Assembly: GCF_017163705.1 (NCBI RefSeq)
Contig: NZ_JAFIWB010000033.1
Coordinates: 1-45,669, forward strand
Direction: 5' to 3'
DNA from: Xanthomonas bonasiae
GTDB taxonomy: Bacteria; Pseudomonadota; Gammaproteobacteria; Xanthomonadales; Xanthomonadaceae
DNA length: 45,669 bases
The notes under the pieces were generated by a model that was given only the letters and a program-made list of their open reading frames with translations, did not search any database and had not been told where the DNA came from. The number at the start of each line of letters is the position of its first letter. Within the stretch, counting starts at the first letter, position 1. Shown piece by piece: positions 19,285 to 30,912 of the stretch. The position numbers and the translations under genes were made by a program.

Positions 19285-19665
19285 ATGCTCGCCGATCACA
19301 CCCCTGCCGGTTTCATCGCCGTCGACGACATCGACCGCGCGCGCGCCTTCTACGAGGGCATCCTGGGCCTGCGCTGCCAGGGCTTCGACGGCTTCGCCCT
19401 GAAATTCGCGGCCGGTCCGATCAACCTGCGCATCGTCAAGCCGCCGGCGCGCGTCGCCGCCGACTACACCGTGTTCGGTTGGGAGAGCGCCGATATCGGT
19501 GCCGATGTGGCCGCCCTTGCGGCCAAGGGCGTTGCGTTCATCCGCTACCCGTTCTTCGCCGACAGCCAGGACGCGCAAGGCATCTGGACCGCGCCGAACG
19601 GCGACAGGGTGGCCTGGTTCCGCGACCCGGACGGCAACACCCTGTCGCTTGCCCAGCACGCCTGA
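19285..19665 (+). CDS. VOC (glyoxalase/bleomycin-resistance fold) family protein
   Basis: A 126-residue protein with the paired beta-alpha-beta-beta-beta modules of the vicinal oxygen chelate fold. Hallmarks are FIAVDDIDRARAFYEGILGL at the start and FRDPDGNTLSL at the end, where the second metal ligand normally sits. It is a single-gene unit flanked by minus-strand genes. Substrate and metal are unknown; a lyase, dioxygenase or binding-protein role is possible. Confidence 0.86.
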   Translation: MLADHTPAGFIAVDDIDRARAFYEGILGLRCQGFDGFALKFAAGPINLRIVKPPARVAADYTVFGWESADIGADVAALAAKGVAFIRYPFFADSQDAQGIWTAPNGDRVAWFRDPDGNTLSLAQHA

Positions 19666-19724
19666 GGCGTGTCGGCACCGCGGCCTGCGCAACGGGCCGG
19701 ATCGCGCGAGCTGCAGCGCCCGGA

Positions 19725-20597
19725 TCAGCCCTGCAGCCGCGCGCGCAGGGCCGCCACTTCCTCGCGCAGCGCCTGGTTCTCGGCATCCAGCTCGGCCACG
19801 CGCTGGCGCAGTGCGGCCAGTTCGGTGTCGCCGCGCATGGCGTCGCCATCGCGGTCCTGCTCGGTGGCCGGTGTCTCGCGCGGTTTGCGTTTGGATTCGC
19901 GGGCGCGCTTGGCCGCCTGCTTGAGTTCGTCCTTGCCGGCGATCGCCGCGGCGCGCTGTTCGTCCTCGGGCAGGCTGGCCACCGCCGCGGCGGCGTTGAT
20001 CGAGATCGCGCCGGATTTCACCGCTTCCACCACTTCGGCGGTGGCCTGTTTCTGGATCTTCTCGATCTGCAGTACCTGGCTGTTGCTGAGCCGTGCGGCA
20101 CGCGCCAGGTCGGCGCGGCTCAGCGGCGCCGGCATCGCCTCGACGCTGGCGCCGTCCGCGCCGGCCGGCGCATCGGCCCAGGGCGCGGCATCGTCGTGCG
20201 CATCGCTCGCTGCGGCAGCGGCGCCGTCGGCGGATTCGGCGGATTCGGCGGCCGGCGCGGCGGCGCGGCTGCGGCGCTCGGCCAGGATCTCGCGCTTGCG
20301 CAGCGCCAGCACGCCGCGCTGGAAATCGGACACGCTGCGCCGGCCCAGGTGCTGGTCGATCATCCACAGGTGCACGTCCTGCAGCGACTGGAAACGGGTG
20401 TTCTGCACGGTCTGGAACGGCAGCCCGTGCTTCTGGCAGATGCCGTAGCGGTTGTGCCCGTCGACCAGGATGTCGCCCCACAGCACCAGCGCATCGCGGC
20501 AGCCTTCGGCGAGCAGGCTGCGCTCCAGCGCCGCGTATTCGTCGGCGGTGAGCGGATCGATGTAGGCCTTGAGGTCTTCTTTGACGACGATGTTCAT
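19725..20597 (-). CDS. Chromosomal orphan ParB/KorB-like protein
   Basis: A 290-residue protein. Residues about 8-60 resemble the ParB N-terminal fold, with ILVDGHNRYGICQKHGLPF where true ParB has its GERR motif. Residues about 160-215 form a KorB-like helix-turn-helix segment (SRADLARAARLSNSQVLQIE, then SGAISINAAAAVASLPEDEQ). An Ala/Asp/Glu-rich linker of about 50 residues (about 113-160) separates them. The end (about 255-290) is a leucine-zipper-like coiled coil. No parA or parS-like cluster is nearby, so it is probably a regulator or nuclease-like relative, not a partition protein. ATG 20597 is preferred because upstream codons read through a spacer. Confidence 0.8.
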   Translation of the reverse strand: MNIVVKEDLKAYIDPLTADEYAALERSLLAEGCRDALVLWGDILVDGHNRYGICQKHGLPFQTVQNTRFQSLQDVHLWMIDQHLGRRSVSDFQRGVLALRKREILAERRSRAAAPAAESAESADGAAAAASDAHDDAAPWADAPAGADGASVEAMPAPLSRADLARAARLSNSQVLQIEKIQKQATAEVVEAVKSGAISINAAAAVASLPEDEQRAAAIAGKDELKQAAKRARESKRKPRETPATEQDRDGDAMRGDTELAALRQRVAELDAENQALREEVAALRARLQG

Positions 20598-20754
20598 CGG
20601 GGCGCGGCACGGTGTTGCGAGGGGGCCGGCATTGTAGAGACTTGCGCGCGGTCGCGCCTGGCAGCAGGCGTCGTTGACGCTGCCCCGGAGCGGGCACAGA
20701 ATCCGCACGGCCTGGCGATCGGGGGATCGCGGCCCGGCCGATGGAGGCGCGACG

Positions 20755-21084
20755 ATGATCTTGTGGGGCTGGGGCGAGCGCAACGTCGCCTGTGGCGTGG
20801 AAGAACGCGAGTTCTGCAGGAACTGCGAACAGGAGCAGGCGTTTGCGATGCGCCTGCACTACTCGTATGGGCACTTCTACCATCTGTTCGGCTGGGTGCG
20901 CGAAAAGCAGTACCAGTTGGTGTGTCCGGTGTGCCGTCACGGCTGGCTGCTGAACCAGGCCAGCGCCGAGAGCAAGCTGCAGGCCGTGCCGATCCCGTTC
21001 CACCAGCGCTGGGGGTGGCTGGTGATGTTGGTGCTGGCGGTGCTGATCGCTGTGGCGGTACTGCTGCACGGTAGCAGCGCCTAG
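20755..21084 (+). CDS. Zinc-ribbon protein with C-terminal membrane anchor
   Basis: A 109-residue protein. Two CxxC knuckles, Cys21-Cys24 (FCRNCEQ) and Cys57-Cys60 (LVCPVCRHG), frame an aromatic/His-rich segment (HYSYGHFYHLFGW) and suggest a zinc ribbon. Residues about 86-105 form a single transmembrane helix (GWLVMLVLAVLIAVAVLL), so the ribbon would face the cytoplasm if tail-anchored. Shine-Dalgarno ggag lies eight bases upstream of ATG 20755. Function is unknown. It is divergent from the ParB-like gene across about 157 bases. Confidence 0.78.
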   Translation: MILWGWGERNVACGVEEREFCRNCEQEQAFAMRLHYSYGHFYHLFGWVREKQYQLVCPVCRHGWLLNQASAESKLQAVPIPFHQRWGWLVMLVLAVLIAVAVLLHGSSA

Positions 21085-21160
21085 CGGTCGCGCCAGGCTG
21101 CCGTCGTCAGCGCCACGCCAGTTCTGCTGTAATGCTCGGCCCTGCCGCCGACACTTCGCC

Positions 21161-21556
21161 ATGCCCGTTTCCGCAACTGGACGCCGCCGTCTGTGGTTGA
21201 GCGCCGCCATCGTGGCGACGATCGCCGCCGGGTTGGCGTCGCGGCAGTTCCCATGGTTGCTGCCGTCGTGGCTGGGCAAGTTTCCCGGCGATACGCTGTG
21301 GGCGCTGATGGTCTACCTCGGCCTGGCGTGGCTCGCACCCCGCGCGCGGCCGTTGCGATTGGCGGCGCTGGCACTGGCCATATGCTGGCTGGTGGAAGCT
21401 TCGCAGCTGTACCGTGCGCCCTGGCTCGACGCGCTGCGCGCCACCACGCTGGGGCACCTGGCCTTGGGGTCCACGTTCGTGTGGATGGACCTGCTTGCCT
21501 ACGCGGTGGGCGTCACCGCCGGCGCATGGCTCGACCTGCGCTGCACGCGCCGGTGA
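21161..21556 (+). CDS. DUF2809 family membrane protein
   Basis: A 131-residue integral membrane protein with about four hydrophobic helices. The family signature is clear: LGKFPGDTLWALMVYLGL, then VEASQLYRAPWLDALRAT and LGSTFVWMDLLAYAVGV. DUF2809 proteins are uncharacterised; their fold resembles VanZ-like small membrane proteins. It starts 76 bases after the zinc-ribbon gene on the same strand. The 189 bases after it hold no gene that I can support. Confidence 0.86.
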   Translation: MPVSATGRRRLWLSAAIVATIAAGLASRQFPWLLPSWLGKFPGDTLWALMVYLGLAWLAPRARPLRLAALALAICWLVEASQLYRAPWLDALRATTLGHLALGSTFVWMDLLAYAVGVTAGAWLDLRCTRR

Positions 21557-21745
21557 ACGCGGGCCAGGATCCGCGGAAAGCCATCACCGACGCTGTGGCC
21601 GCCGGCTTCACAATGCATGGATACGCATCCCTGCCGCAACGCGCCGCAAACCCCAGGAAACTCGCGCTGTTCCACGAGTGCCTGAACCCCCGAGCGGTGA
21701 CCGCAAGGGGAGGGCCGACGCGCCGGCGCGAAGCGGCCGCAGCGC

Positions 21746-22060
21746 TCAGTCGACCACTACTTCGCTGATCTGCATCACAGGGGTCAGGTCGGTGTAGTTC
21801 TTGATGTCGCCGAGGATCTCGTCGGCATGCGGGCCGAAGCCGGCCTGGAACGCTTCCACCGAGTCGCTGAAGATGTGGCACATGCCGACATAGGTCGGGT
21901 CGGTGCCGGGGGCGCCGCCGGACAGGCCCTTGTCCACGGTGTAGCGCTTGCAGGCCGCGCCCATGCGCGCCTGCAGCAGCGGCATGTGCGTGTCGCGGTA
22001 GTAGGCGTGGTCGAAACGGGCGCCGGGCGTATACGGGTACATCACGCTGACCTTGATCAT
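21746..22060 (-). CDS. EthD family protein
   Basis: A 104-residue ferredoxin-like (dimeric alpha-beta barrel) protein. It matches EthD from MIKVSVMYPYTPGARFDHAY and YRDTHMPLLQARMG through IFSDSVEAFQAGFGPHADEI. EthD proteins accompany diverse catabolic clusters, and their biochemical role is mostly undefined. A good Shine-Dalgarno (aggag) precedes ATG 22060. No obvious operon partner is adjacent. Confidence 0.87.
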   Translation of the reverse strand: MIKVSVMYPYTPGARFDHAYYRDTHMPLLQARMGAACKRYTVDKGLSGGAPGTDPTYVGMCHIFSDSVEAFQAGFGPHADEILGDIKNYTDLTPVMQISEVVVD

Positions 22061-22202
22061 GGAACGACTCCTGTGGCTGCGGCGGAAAGGGGGCATGCTC
22101 CGTAAGTCGCGCCAGGCTACACCGTCGCACTGTACGCCCGTGCTGCGCTGCGGGATTCGCCGCCTCGGCCGTCACCGTTGTCGCGTCCTCGCGTCAGGAC
22201 GC

Positions 22203-22355
22203 TCAGGCCCGAATGGATGCATCGGGATGCCGCTGCCGGGCCACATCGGCATTGATCGGCAAAGAAAGTTCGTCTCCATTCGTGTAGAGCGCGGCATCCA
22301 ACCGGTCCATCTGCGCCTCATGGCCAGCAGCTTCAGCGATGGCATGCTGCTGCGA
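22203..22355 (-). pseudogene. Decayed coding remnant next to the Imm22 gene
   Basis: The 432-base gap 22061-22492 holds no intact gene. One minus-strand frame between stops at 22356 and 22203 reads like real protein: about 50 residues including AQMDRLDAALYTNGDELSLP and NADVARQRHPDASIRA. An ATG at 22310 would give only 35 residues. Just upstream, coding-like fragments occur in two other frames (for example DSILREILGE, and FDDAQPQDDMAHM), consistent with frameshifts. GC is about 55-62%, below the rest of the window. I cannot identify the parent protein. It could be the C-terminal end of a toxin or effector paired with Imm22. Confidence 0.35.
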
Positions 22356-22492
22356 TCACCTGGCCCTGCGATCTGCCTCGACGATCGCATGTGTGCCATG
22401 TCGTCTTGCGGCTGCGCGTCGTCGAAACGAAGACTCGCCCAAAATTTCGCGCAGGATCGAATCCGGCCAAGGCGCCGCGCTGGCCCGAATGG

Positions 22493-22852
22493 TCAGGTGG
22501 CTGCGTAGTCGAACGAACCGATATGTCTCACCGAGGCGCCAGCGGGATGGTGCGGCTGGTTTGGCGCAAACACGCAGATCGCCGCATCCGCCAGGAGGGT
22601 GCCATCCACTTCGTGCCGCCATTGATCCCAGTACGAAGCGTCGGACAGCAGTTCGTTCAATGCTTCCGGACTTCCCGACGCGGAAATGACCGCCTCGATG
22701 CAAGCGGGTTCGCAACGGCTCAGCCCGATCTCACGCATGAATGGCGACGCTACGCCGTCGCCATCCTCGGTGTAGGTCCGATCGATGTAGCCTCGCAATT
22801 CTTCCATGGTGGCGAATCTGCCACTGGATACGAATACGTGAACGATGGACAT
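22493..22852 (-). CDS. Imm22-type immunity protein
   Basis: A 119-residue small acidic cytoplasmic protein. The pattern VHVFVSSGRFATMEELRGYI, then TYTEDGDGVASPFMREIGLS, EPACIEAV and LLSDASYWDQW resembles the immunity-22 family, which protects against polymorphic toxins. No toxin gene is adjacent; only a decayed remnant lies downstream. The start at 22852 lacks a clear Shine-Dalgarno; GTG 22891 would add 13 residues. Local GC is lower than the surrounding operons, suggesting acquisition by transfer. Assignment rests on memory of the family pattern, not a database match. Confidence 0.68.
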   Translation of the reverse strand: MSIVHVFVSSGRFATMEELRGYIDRTYTEDGDGVASPFMREIGLSRCEPACIEAVISASGSPEALNELLSDASYWDQWRHEVDGTLLADAAICVFAPNQPHHPAGASVRHIGSFDYAAT

Positions 22853-23003
22853 AGGGGCAGTTTGGCGGGCGAACGAATCCGACCGTAGCACGATGCGCAG
22901 CCATCTGGCAGGGGAATGCGCCCGGTGATTCCGTCATGGCGTTCGTCGATAATTCCGGCGCCTTTAACGCGAACAAAAAAGTTCTTCGGCATGGGGTGCG
23001 CTG

Positions 23004-24497
<1,494 letters not shown>

Positions 24498-24522
24498 GGT
24501 CGGTGTTCCTCGAAGGAAAAGC

Positions 24523-25635
24523 TCAGCCCAGCGCATCCAGCGGCCGCACGAAATCCTCGCCCAGCGCCTGCGCCACCGCGCGGTGGGTGAGCTTGCCGGC
24601 GTGCACGTTGAGGCCGTTGCGCAGGTCCTGGTCGTCGCGCAGCGCCTGCAGGCCGTGTTCGGCCAGCTGCAGCACGAACGGCAAGGTGGCGTTGGTCAGG
24701 GCGAAGGTGGAGGTGCGCGCCACGCCGCCGGGCATGTTGGCCACGCAGTAGTGGACGATGCCGTCGACCTCGTAGGTCGGTTGCTGGTGGGTGGTGGCGT
24801 GGCTGGTCTCGAAGCAGCCACCCTGGTCGATCGCCACGTCCACCAGTACCGAGCCCGGCCGCAGCAGCGCCAGCTGCGCGCGCGACACCAGCTTGGGCGC
24901 GGCGGCGCCGGGGATCAGCACCGCGCCGATCACCAGGTCGGTGTGCGGCAGGCATTGCTCGATCGCATCGCGGGTGGAATACAGGGTGGTCAGCTGGTGC
25001 CCGTACAGTTCGTCGAGATACTTGAGCCGTTCCAGCGAGCGGTCCAGCACCGTCACCCGCGCATGCAGGCCCATCGCCATGCGCGCGGCGTTGATGCCGA
25101 CCACGCCGCCGCCGATCACCAGCACTTCGGCCGGCTTGACCCCGGGCACGCCGCCGAGCAGCACGCCGGAACCGCCTTGCGCCTTTTCCAGCGCATGCGC
25201 GCCGGCCTGGATCGCCATGCGCCCGGCCACCTCGCTCATCGGCGCCAGCAGCGGCAAGCCGCCGTGGCCGTCGGTGACGGTCTCGTAGGCGATCGCGGTG
25301 CAGCCGGAGCGCAGCAGCGCGCCGGCCTGGGCCGGGTCCGGCGCCAGGTGCAGATAGGTGAACAGCAATTGCCCCGGGCGCAGCATCGCGCATTCGTCCG
25401 GCTGCGGTTCCTTGACCTTGACAATCATGTCGGCCTGCGCGAACACGCTGGCCGCGTCGTCGGCCAGGCGCGCGCCGGCGCGTGCGTAGTCGGCGTCGGT
25501 CAGGCCGATGGCCTGGCCGCCGTCGCGCTGCACCAGCACCTGGTGCCCGTGCAGCACCAGTTCGCGGACCCCGGCCGGGGTCAGCCCGATCCGGTATTCG
25601 TGGTTCTTGATCTCTTTCGGGACGCCGACCAGCAT
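24523..25635 (-). CDS. ald: Alanine dehydrogenase
   Basis: A 370-residue NAD-dependent L-alanine dehydrogenase (alanine to pyruvate plus ammonia). It has the catalytic Lys75 in VKVKEPQ and His96 in YLHLAPD, at the residue numbers known from other bacterial Ald proteins. The Rossmann motif is [14 protein letters not shown] and the C-terminal catalytic aspartate segment is [15 protein letters not shown] 25635 gives the canonical [15 protein letters not shown] start. It lies between the aminotransferase and MmsA, so it probably regenerates pyruvate, the amino acceptor for the aminotransferase, while releasing ammonium. Confidence 0.95.
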   Translation of the reverse strand: MLVGVPKEIKNHEYRIGLTPAGVRELVLHGHQVLVQRDGGQAIGLTDADYARAGARLADDAASVFAQADMIVKVKEPQPDECAMLRPGQLLFTYLHLAPDPAQAGALLRSGCTAIAYETVTDGHGGLPLLAPMSEVAGRMAIQAGAHALEKAQGGSGVLLGGVPGVKPAEVLVIGGGVVGINAARMAMGLHARVTVLDRSLERLKYLDELYGHQLTTLYSTRDAIEQCLPHTDLVIGAVLIPGAAAPKLVSRAQLALLRPGSVLVDVAIDQGGCFETSHATTHQQPTYEVDGIVHYCVANMPGGVARTSTFALTNATLPFVLQLAEHGLQALRDDQDLRNGLNVHAGKLTHRAVAQALGEDFVRPLDALG

Positions 25636-25699
25636 GAGCGGTTCTCCAGGCATGCGGCGCGCGTGGGGAGCGCGGAGCGGGTTGGGGTGAGGGCGGGGA

Positions 25700-27076
<1,377 letters not shown>

Positions 27077-27097
27077 CACAGGCTCCACGCGAGAGAA

Positions 27098-27118
27098 GTG
27101 TTGAAAAAACTTTACACC
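27098..27118 (-). promoter_or_regulatory. Candidate PuuR-type operator upstream of bauA
   Basis: On the minus strand this reads ggTGTAAAGTTTTTTCAACAC, 22-42 bases before the bauA start. It shares TGTAAAGT and CAACAC, in the same order and with nearly the same spacing, with a site upstream of puuR. AT-rich sequence is rare in this GC-rich window. Its closeness to the start codon suits a repressor site overlapping the promoter. Inference from sequence similarity only. Confidence 0.4.
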
Positions 27119-27290
27119 AACCGGGCGTGTGGTGGCGGGCGGGCCTCCGCCGCGGCGCCGGCGCCTCTCCGCCGTGCCGCCGCCGGCTGCACAGCGCCGG
27201 AACGCACGAAACGGCGCCACGACAGGCCCGTGCAGGCGCGCATGCCGGCCGCCTCGCGCGGCGACCGGCAAATTGACCGCGAGGGCCGGC

Positions 27291-27313
27291 TGTGTAAAGT
27301 ATCCGGCAACACC
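27291..27313 (+). promoter_or_regulatory. Candidate operator upstream of puuR (autoregulation)
   Basis: Reads tgTGTAAAGTatccggCAACACC, 24-46 bases before the puuR ATG. It matches the bauA site at TGTAAAGT and CAACAC, with a spacer one base longer between the blocks. Sites on both sides of the 260-base divergent region would let one regulator control both operons. Confidence 0.38.
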
Positions 27314-27336
27314 GCCAAGGCCTTCCTGATCACGCG

Positions 27337-27885
27337 ATGGATATCGGCGCCCGCCTGCATCGGGTTCGCACCGCCCACGGACTGAGCCAGCGCGAGCTGG
27401 CCAAGCGGGTGGGCGTGACCAACAGCACCATCTCGCTGATCGAACAGAACAAGGTCAGCCCCTCGGTGAGTTCGCTGAAAAAGGTGCTGGACGGCATTCC
27501 GATCTCGCTGGCCGATTTCTTCACCCAGGACCTGCAGATCGGGCCGGCCGACGCGCCGTTCTATGCCGCCGACGAACTGCCCGATGTCGGCAGCGACGGC
27601 ATCCACTACTACCTGGTCGGGCAACACCGCCCGCAGCGGCAGATGTGCATCCTGCGCGAGGTGATGCCGCCGGGCAGCGACACCGGCACCGCGATGCTGG
27701 TGCACGAGGGCGAGGAAGGCGGCGTGGTGGTGGCGGGCGAAGTGGAGATCACCGTCGGCACGCAGGTGCGCGTGCTGCGCGCCGGCGAGGGGTACTATTT
27801 CGAGAGCCGGGTGCCGCACCGGTTCCGCAACGTCGGCAGCGAGGCGGTGGTGATCGTCAGCGCCAACACCCCGGCCACGTTCTGA
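27337..27885 (+). CDS. puuR: PuuR-like XRE-cupin transcriptional regulator
   Basis: A 182-residue protein. An N-terminal XRE helix-turn-helix (about 5-60; [19 protein letters not shown] then [17 protein letters not shown]) is fused to a C-terminal cupin (about 105-178; [32 protein letters not shown], ending SANTPATF). The arrangement and the NTPATF tail match E. coli PuuR, which represses putrescine-utilisation genes until putrescine binds. It is divergent from the beta-alanine operon and precedes puuC by 88 bases, probably cotranscribed. Likely targets are the candidate operators at 27098, 27291 and 43308. Confidence 0.86.
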   Translation: MDIGARLHRVRTAHGLSQRELAKRVGVTNSTISLIEQNKVSPSVSSLKKVLDGIPISLADFFTQDLQIGPADAPFYAADELPDVGSDGIHYYLVGQHRPQRQMCILREVMPPGSDTGTAMLVHEGEEGGVVVAGEVEITVGTQVRVLRAGEGYYFESRVPHRFRNVGSEAVVIVSANTPATF

Positions 27886-27973
27886 GCGCCGCCTGCGCCG
27901 CGGCGCGCGCGCCCGCCTCGCCGCGACCGTACGACCCGCCGATCCGTTCCTTCCTCCCGACCCGGAGCTTCCG

Positions 27974-29476
27974 ATGACCGCACCCCGCACCCGCGACGCC
28001 TGGCAGGCGATGGCCGACGCGCTGCACCTGCGCACCCAGGCCTTCATCGACGGCCGCTATGTCGCTGCGGCCAGCGGCAAGACCTTCGACTGCATCAGCC
28101 CGATCGACGGCCGCGTGCTCGGCCAGGTCGCCGAGGGCGAGGCCGAGGACATCGAGCGCGCGGTCGCCGCGGCGCGGCGCAGCTTCGATGCCGGGCACTG
28201 GTCGCAGGTCAAGCCGGCGCAGCGCAAGAAAACCCTGATCAAGCTGGCGCAGCTGGTCGAGCAGCATGCCGACGAGCTGGCGCTGCTGGAGTCGCTGGAC
28301 ATGGGCAAGCCGGTGCGCGATGCGCGCAGCGTGGACGTGGCGGCCACGGTGCGCTGCCTGGCCTGGACCGGCGAGGCGCTGGACAAGCTCTACGGCGAGG
28401 TGGCGCCGACCGGGCAGGACGAACTGGGCCTGATCACCCGCGAACCGCTGGGCGTGGTCGGCGCGATCGTGCCGTGGAACTTCCCGTTGCTGATGGCCGC
28501 GTGGAAGATCGCCCCGGCGCTGGCGGCGGGCAATTCGGTGGTGCTCAAGCCCTCGGAGAAATCGCCGCTGAGCGCGCTGCGCCTGGCCGAACTGGTGGCC
28601 GAGGCCGGCATCCCCGACGGCGTGTTCAACGTGGTGCCCGGCTTCGGCAAGGGCGCCGGCGAGCCGCTGGCGCTGCACATGGACGTGGACGGCCTGGTGT
28701 TCACCGGGTCCACCGCGGTCGGCAAGCGCCTGCTGCAATGCGCCGGGCTGTCGAACATGAAACGCGCCTACATGGAATGCGGCGGCAAGAGCCCGAACCT
28801 GGTGTTCGCCGACGCGCCGGACCTGGAGCAGGCGGCGCAGGCCGCGGCCGGCGCGATCTTCTACAACCAGGGCGAGGTCTGCACCGCGGCCTCGCGTTTG
28901 CTGGTGGAGCGCTCGATCAAGGACGAGTTCGTGGCCCGCGTGGTCGCCGCCGGGCGCGCGCTGCAGCCGCGGCATCCGTTCGACGACGACGCGGCGATGG
29001 GCGCGCTGGTGGACGAGGCGCAGACCCACCGCGTGCTCGACTACATCGCGCGCGGCAACGAGGAAGGCGCGCGGCTGCTGCTCGGCGGCAAGCGCGTGGA
29101 GGTGGTCGCCGGCGGCTGCTACGTGGAGCCGACCATCTTCGACGAGGTCGGCCACGAGCACACCATCGCCCGCGAGGAGATCTTCGGCCCGGTGCTGTCG
29201 GTGATCGCCTTCGACGACGAGGCGCACGCGCTGCGCATGGCCAACGACAGCGACTACGGCCTGGCCGCGGGCGTGTGGACCCGCGACATCGGCCGCGCGC
29301 ACCGGGTGGCGCGCAAGCTGCGTGCCGGCAGCGTGTGGGTGAACTACTGGGACGGCGGCGACATGACCGCGCCGTTCGGCGGCTACAAGCAATCGGGCAA
29401 CGGCCGCGACAAGTCGCTGCATGCCTTCGACAAGTACACCGAGATGAAGGCGACCTGGATCAATCTGGCGGTTTGA
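27974..29476 (+). CDS. puuC: Gamma-glutamyl-gamma-aminobutyraldehyde dehydrogenase (PuuC-like)
   Basis: A 500-residue NAD(P)-dependent aldehyde dehydrogenase with an intact hydrolytic site: nucleophile Cys303 ([12 protein letters not shown]) and general base Glu268 (MECGGKSPN). The cofactor loops [18 protein letters not shown] and FTGSTAVGK are present. The sequence resembles PuuC/KauB, which oxidises gamma-glutamyl-gamma-aminobutyraldehyde and also free aminoaldehydes such as 3-aminopropanal, giving beta-alanine. That would connect polyamine breakdown to the divergent bauA-ald-mmsA operon. Shine-Dalgarno ggag lies about six to seven bases upstream. Three bases after its stop an interspersed repeat begins. 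Confidence 0.9.
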   Translation: MTAPRTRDAWQAMADALHLRTQAFIDGRYVAAASGKTFDCISPIDGRVLGQVAEGEAEDIERAVAAARRSFDAGHWSQVKPAQRKKTLIKLAQLVEQHADELALLESLDMGKPVRDARSVDVAATVRCLAWTGEALDKLYGEVAPTGQDELGLITREPLGVVGAIVPWNFPLLMAAWKIAPALAAGNSVVLKPSEKSPLSALRLAELVAEAGIPDGVFNVVPGFGKGAGEPLALHMDVDGLVFTGSTAVGKRLLQCAGLSNMKRAYMECGGKSPNLVFADAPDLEQAAQAAAGAIFYNQGEVCTAASRLLVERSIKDEFVARVVAAGRALQPRHPFDDDAAMGALVDEAQTHRVLDYIARGNEEGARLLLGGKRVEVVAGGCYVEPTIFDEVGHEHTIAREEIFGPVLSVIAFDDEAHALRMANDSDYGLAAGVWTRDIGRAHRVARKLRAGSVWVNYWDGGDMTAPFGGYKQSGNGRDKSLHAFDKYTEMKATWINLAV

Positions 29477-29478
29477 GC

Positions 29479-29641
29479 CGGGATTGGGGATTCGGGAGTG
29501 GGGATTGGCAAGTGCGCAGCATTGCGCTTTTCTGTAGGAGCGGCTTCAGCTCCGACGCCTTGCCGGTAACGCGTCGGGCTGAAGCCCCTCCTGCAGGACG
29601 CGGCCGGTCACATCCCGACTCCCGACTCCCGAAATCCCGGC
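29479..29641. repeat. Nested inverted repeats of two families between puuC and the DUF1203 gene
   Basis: Outer pair: a GGGATTCGGGA-type tandem motif at 29479-29509 and its inverted counterpart (cccgactcccgactcccg) at 29611-29641. Inner pair: REP-like units at 29532-29558 and 29571-29596, complementary with a few mismatches. The composite fills the convergent gap between puuC and the DUF1203 gene and runs into the DUF1203 coding end. Confidence 0.8.
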
Positions 29642-30114
29642 TCGGAAACCCGCTCCACGCGGCAGGCGAAACAGCCCTGGCGCGCATTGTGCAGATGCAG
29701 ATAACGCACGTGCGGATCGGCGAAGGCTTGCACGATCGCGGCTGCGATCGTTTCGCCGGCATGCACGTCGGCGGCGATCATCATGTCGGCCGCATCGTAG
29801 CCGCGCAGCGAGATCAGCCGCCTGCGGATCGCGTCCGGCACCTGGCCCGGTGCCACCGTCGCGGTCTGCACGTGGCGGCGTACGTAGATCGGCCCGGCGG
29901 CACGGTACGGCGTGTCGGCCGGCTGGTGCAGGTAGTGCAGCAGCAACAGGTCCTCGCCGGGCTGCGCGTCTTCCAGGCTGATCCGGCATGGGAAGCCCGG
30001 GGTCTGGTCGGCGCGGACGCGGCGCGCGCCGTGCGCGTGCAACTGCGCATCGTCGAGGTCGAACAGCGGTGCGAACGGTGCGGCGGGCAGGCCGACGCAG
30101 ACGAAGCTGGACAT
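29608..30114 (-). CDS. DUF1203 family protein
   Basis: A 168-residue soluble protein. The conserved end LHNARQGCFACRVERV and the motif LLLLHYLHQPADTPYRAAGP match DUF1203, a family of unknown function. The final residues (EPGFRESGVGM) are encoded by the interspersed GGGATTCGGGA-type repeat, so the natural C-terminus was probably different. ATG 30114 is preferred; a longer frame upstream is Arg-rich and unconvincing. Convergent with puuC. Confidence 0.82.
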   Translation of the reverse strand: MSSFVCVGLPAAPFAPLFDLDDAQLHAHGARRVRADQTPGFPCRISLEDAQPGEDLLLLHYLHQPADTPYRAAGPIYVRRHVQTATVAPGQVPDAIRRRLISLRGYDAADMMIAADVHAGETIAAAIVQAFADPHVRYLHLHNARQGCFACRVERVSEPGFRESGVGM

Positions 30115-30312
30115 ATGCGCTCCAAGAGAAGATCGGGCGCATAGCGTGCGCGCCGCCGCGGCGCCGCGCCGGCCGGATTCGGACACGGCAGCGGCCGCCG
30201 CACGCGAGCGCCTCGATCGGGCACGATGCCGGTCGCAGCTGCGCCATCGCTGCGTCCCGAGCCGGTAGCGAAAGAGCGCGGACAGGGGCACGCGTGGCGG
30301 TCGCGTGCGGAC

Positions 30313-30912
30313 TCAGTCCGGCACGTACTCGGCAAAGGTGAGCGGATGTTTGGGATCGGCGGCGTGCACCTTGTCCGCGGATTTCTTCAGCGCGTCGGCG
30401 TCCGGCGACGGATCCGAATTCAGCTGCCAGCTCTGCTGGATGCGCTTGTGGAACAGCCAGGTCTTGCGCTCGGGCACGTAGCGGAAGGTGATGAAGTCGG
30501 TCCAGTGCTGCCCGCAGGAGACGCCGTTCTGCACGGTGAAGTAGCGGCCCTTGGCCGCGAACGGATCGTCGCTGTCGGTGAACGGATCGCACTGGCCGCC
30601 ATCGTCGCGCTTGAGCACCACGTGGTCGTTGCGCGCGGCCAGCCGGTAGTGGCCGTCGGCCTGCTGCACGAAGATCAGCAGCGGCCGTGCCGGCGCCGGT
30701 TCGCGCTCGGCTTCGCCGCGTTGCTGCAGTGCCACCAGGTAGTCGGTGCGGCCGTCTCCGTCCAGGTCGGTGCGCAGCTGTTCCAGCGGCAGGTAGCCGG
30801 CCGGCAACTGGCGCAGCAGGTCGGCGGGCAGGTCGGCGGCGCGGGCGCCGTGCGTGGCGAGAAGCAGGAGGCCGACAGCTGCGGCGACGCGGAGCGACAT
30901 CGGCATTGGCAT
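30313..30912 (-). CDS. Secreted hypothetical protein with a DxDxDG-like calcium-binding motif
   Basis: A 199-residue protein with a signal peptide (MSLRVAAAVGLLLLATHGARA). The mature part opens with LRTDLDGDGRTDYLVAL, an FG-GAP/EF-hand-like acidic loop, then beta-rich sequence with a paired cysteine pattern (GGQCDPF and NGVSCGQHW). I do not recognise a family. Three in-frame ATGs (30912, 30906, 30900) precede the signal; the third gives the most normal signal length. The 198 bases before the DUF1203 start contain no gene. Confidence 0.72.
   Translation of the reverse strand: MPMPMSLRVAAAVGLLLLATHGARAADLPADLLRQLPAGYLPLEQLRTDLDGDGRTDYLVALQQRGEAEREPAPARPLLIFVQQADGHYRLAARNDHVVLKRDDGGQCDPFTDSDDPFAAKGRYFTVQNGVSCGQHWTDFITFRYVPERKTWLFHKRIQQSWQLNSDPSPDADALKKSADKVHAADPKHPLTFAEYVPD

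Noticed and set aside
22172-22399. A 75-codon minus-strand frame in the gap after Imm22
   Set aside because: Its residue content (many Met, Arg, Pro, Trp) is unlike a protein. The neighbouring frame at 22203-22355 reads more naturally, so the stretch was treated as a remnant.
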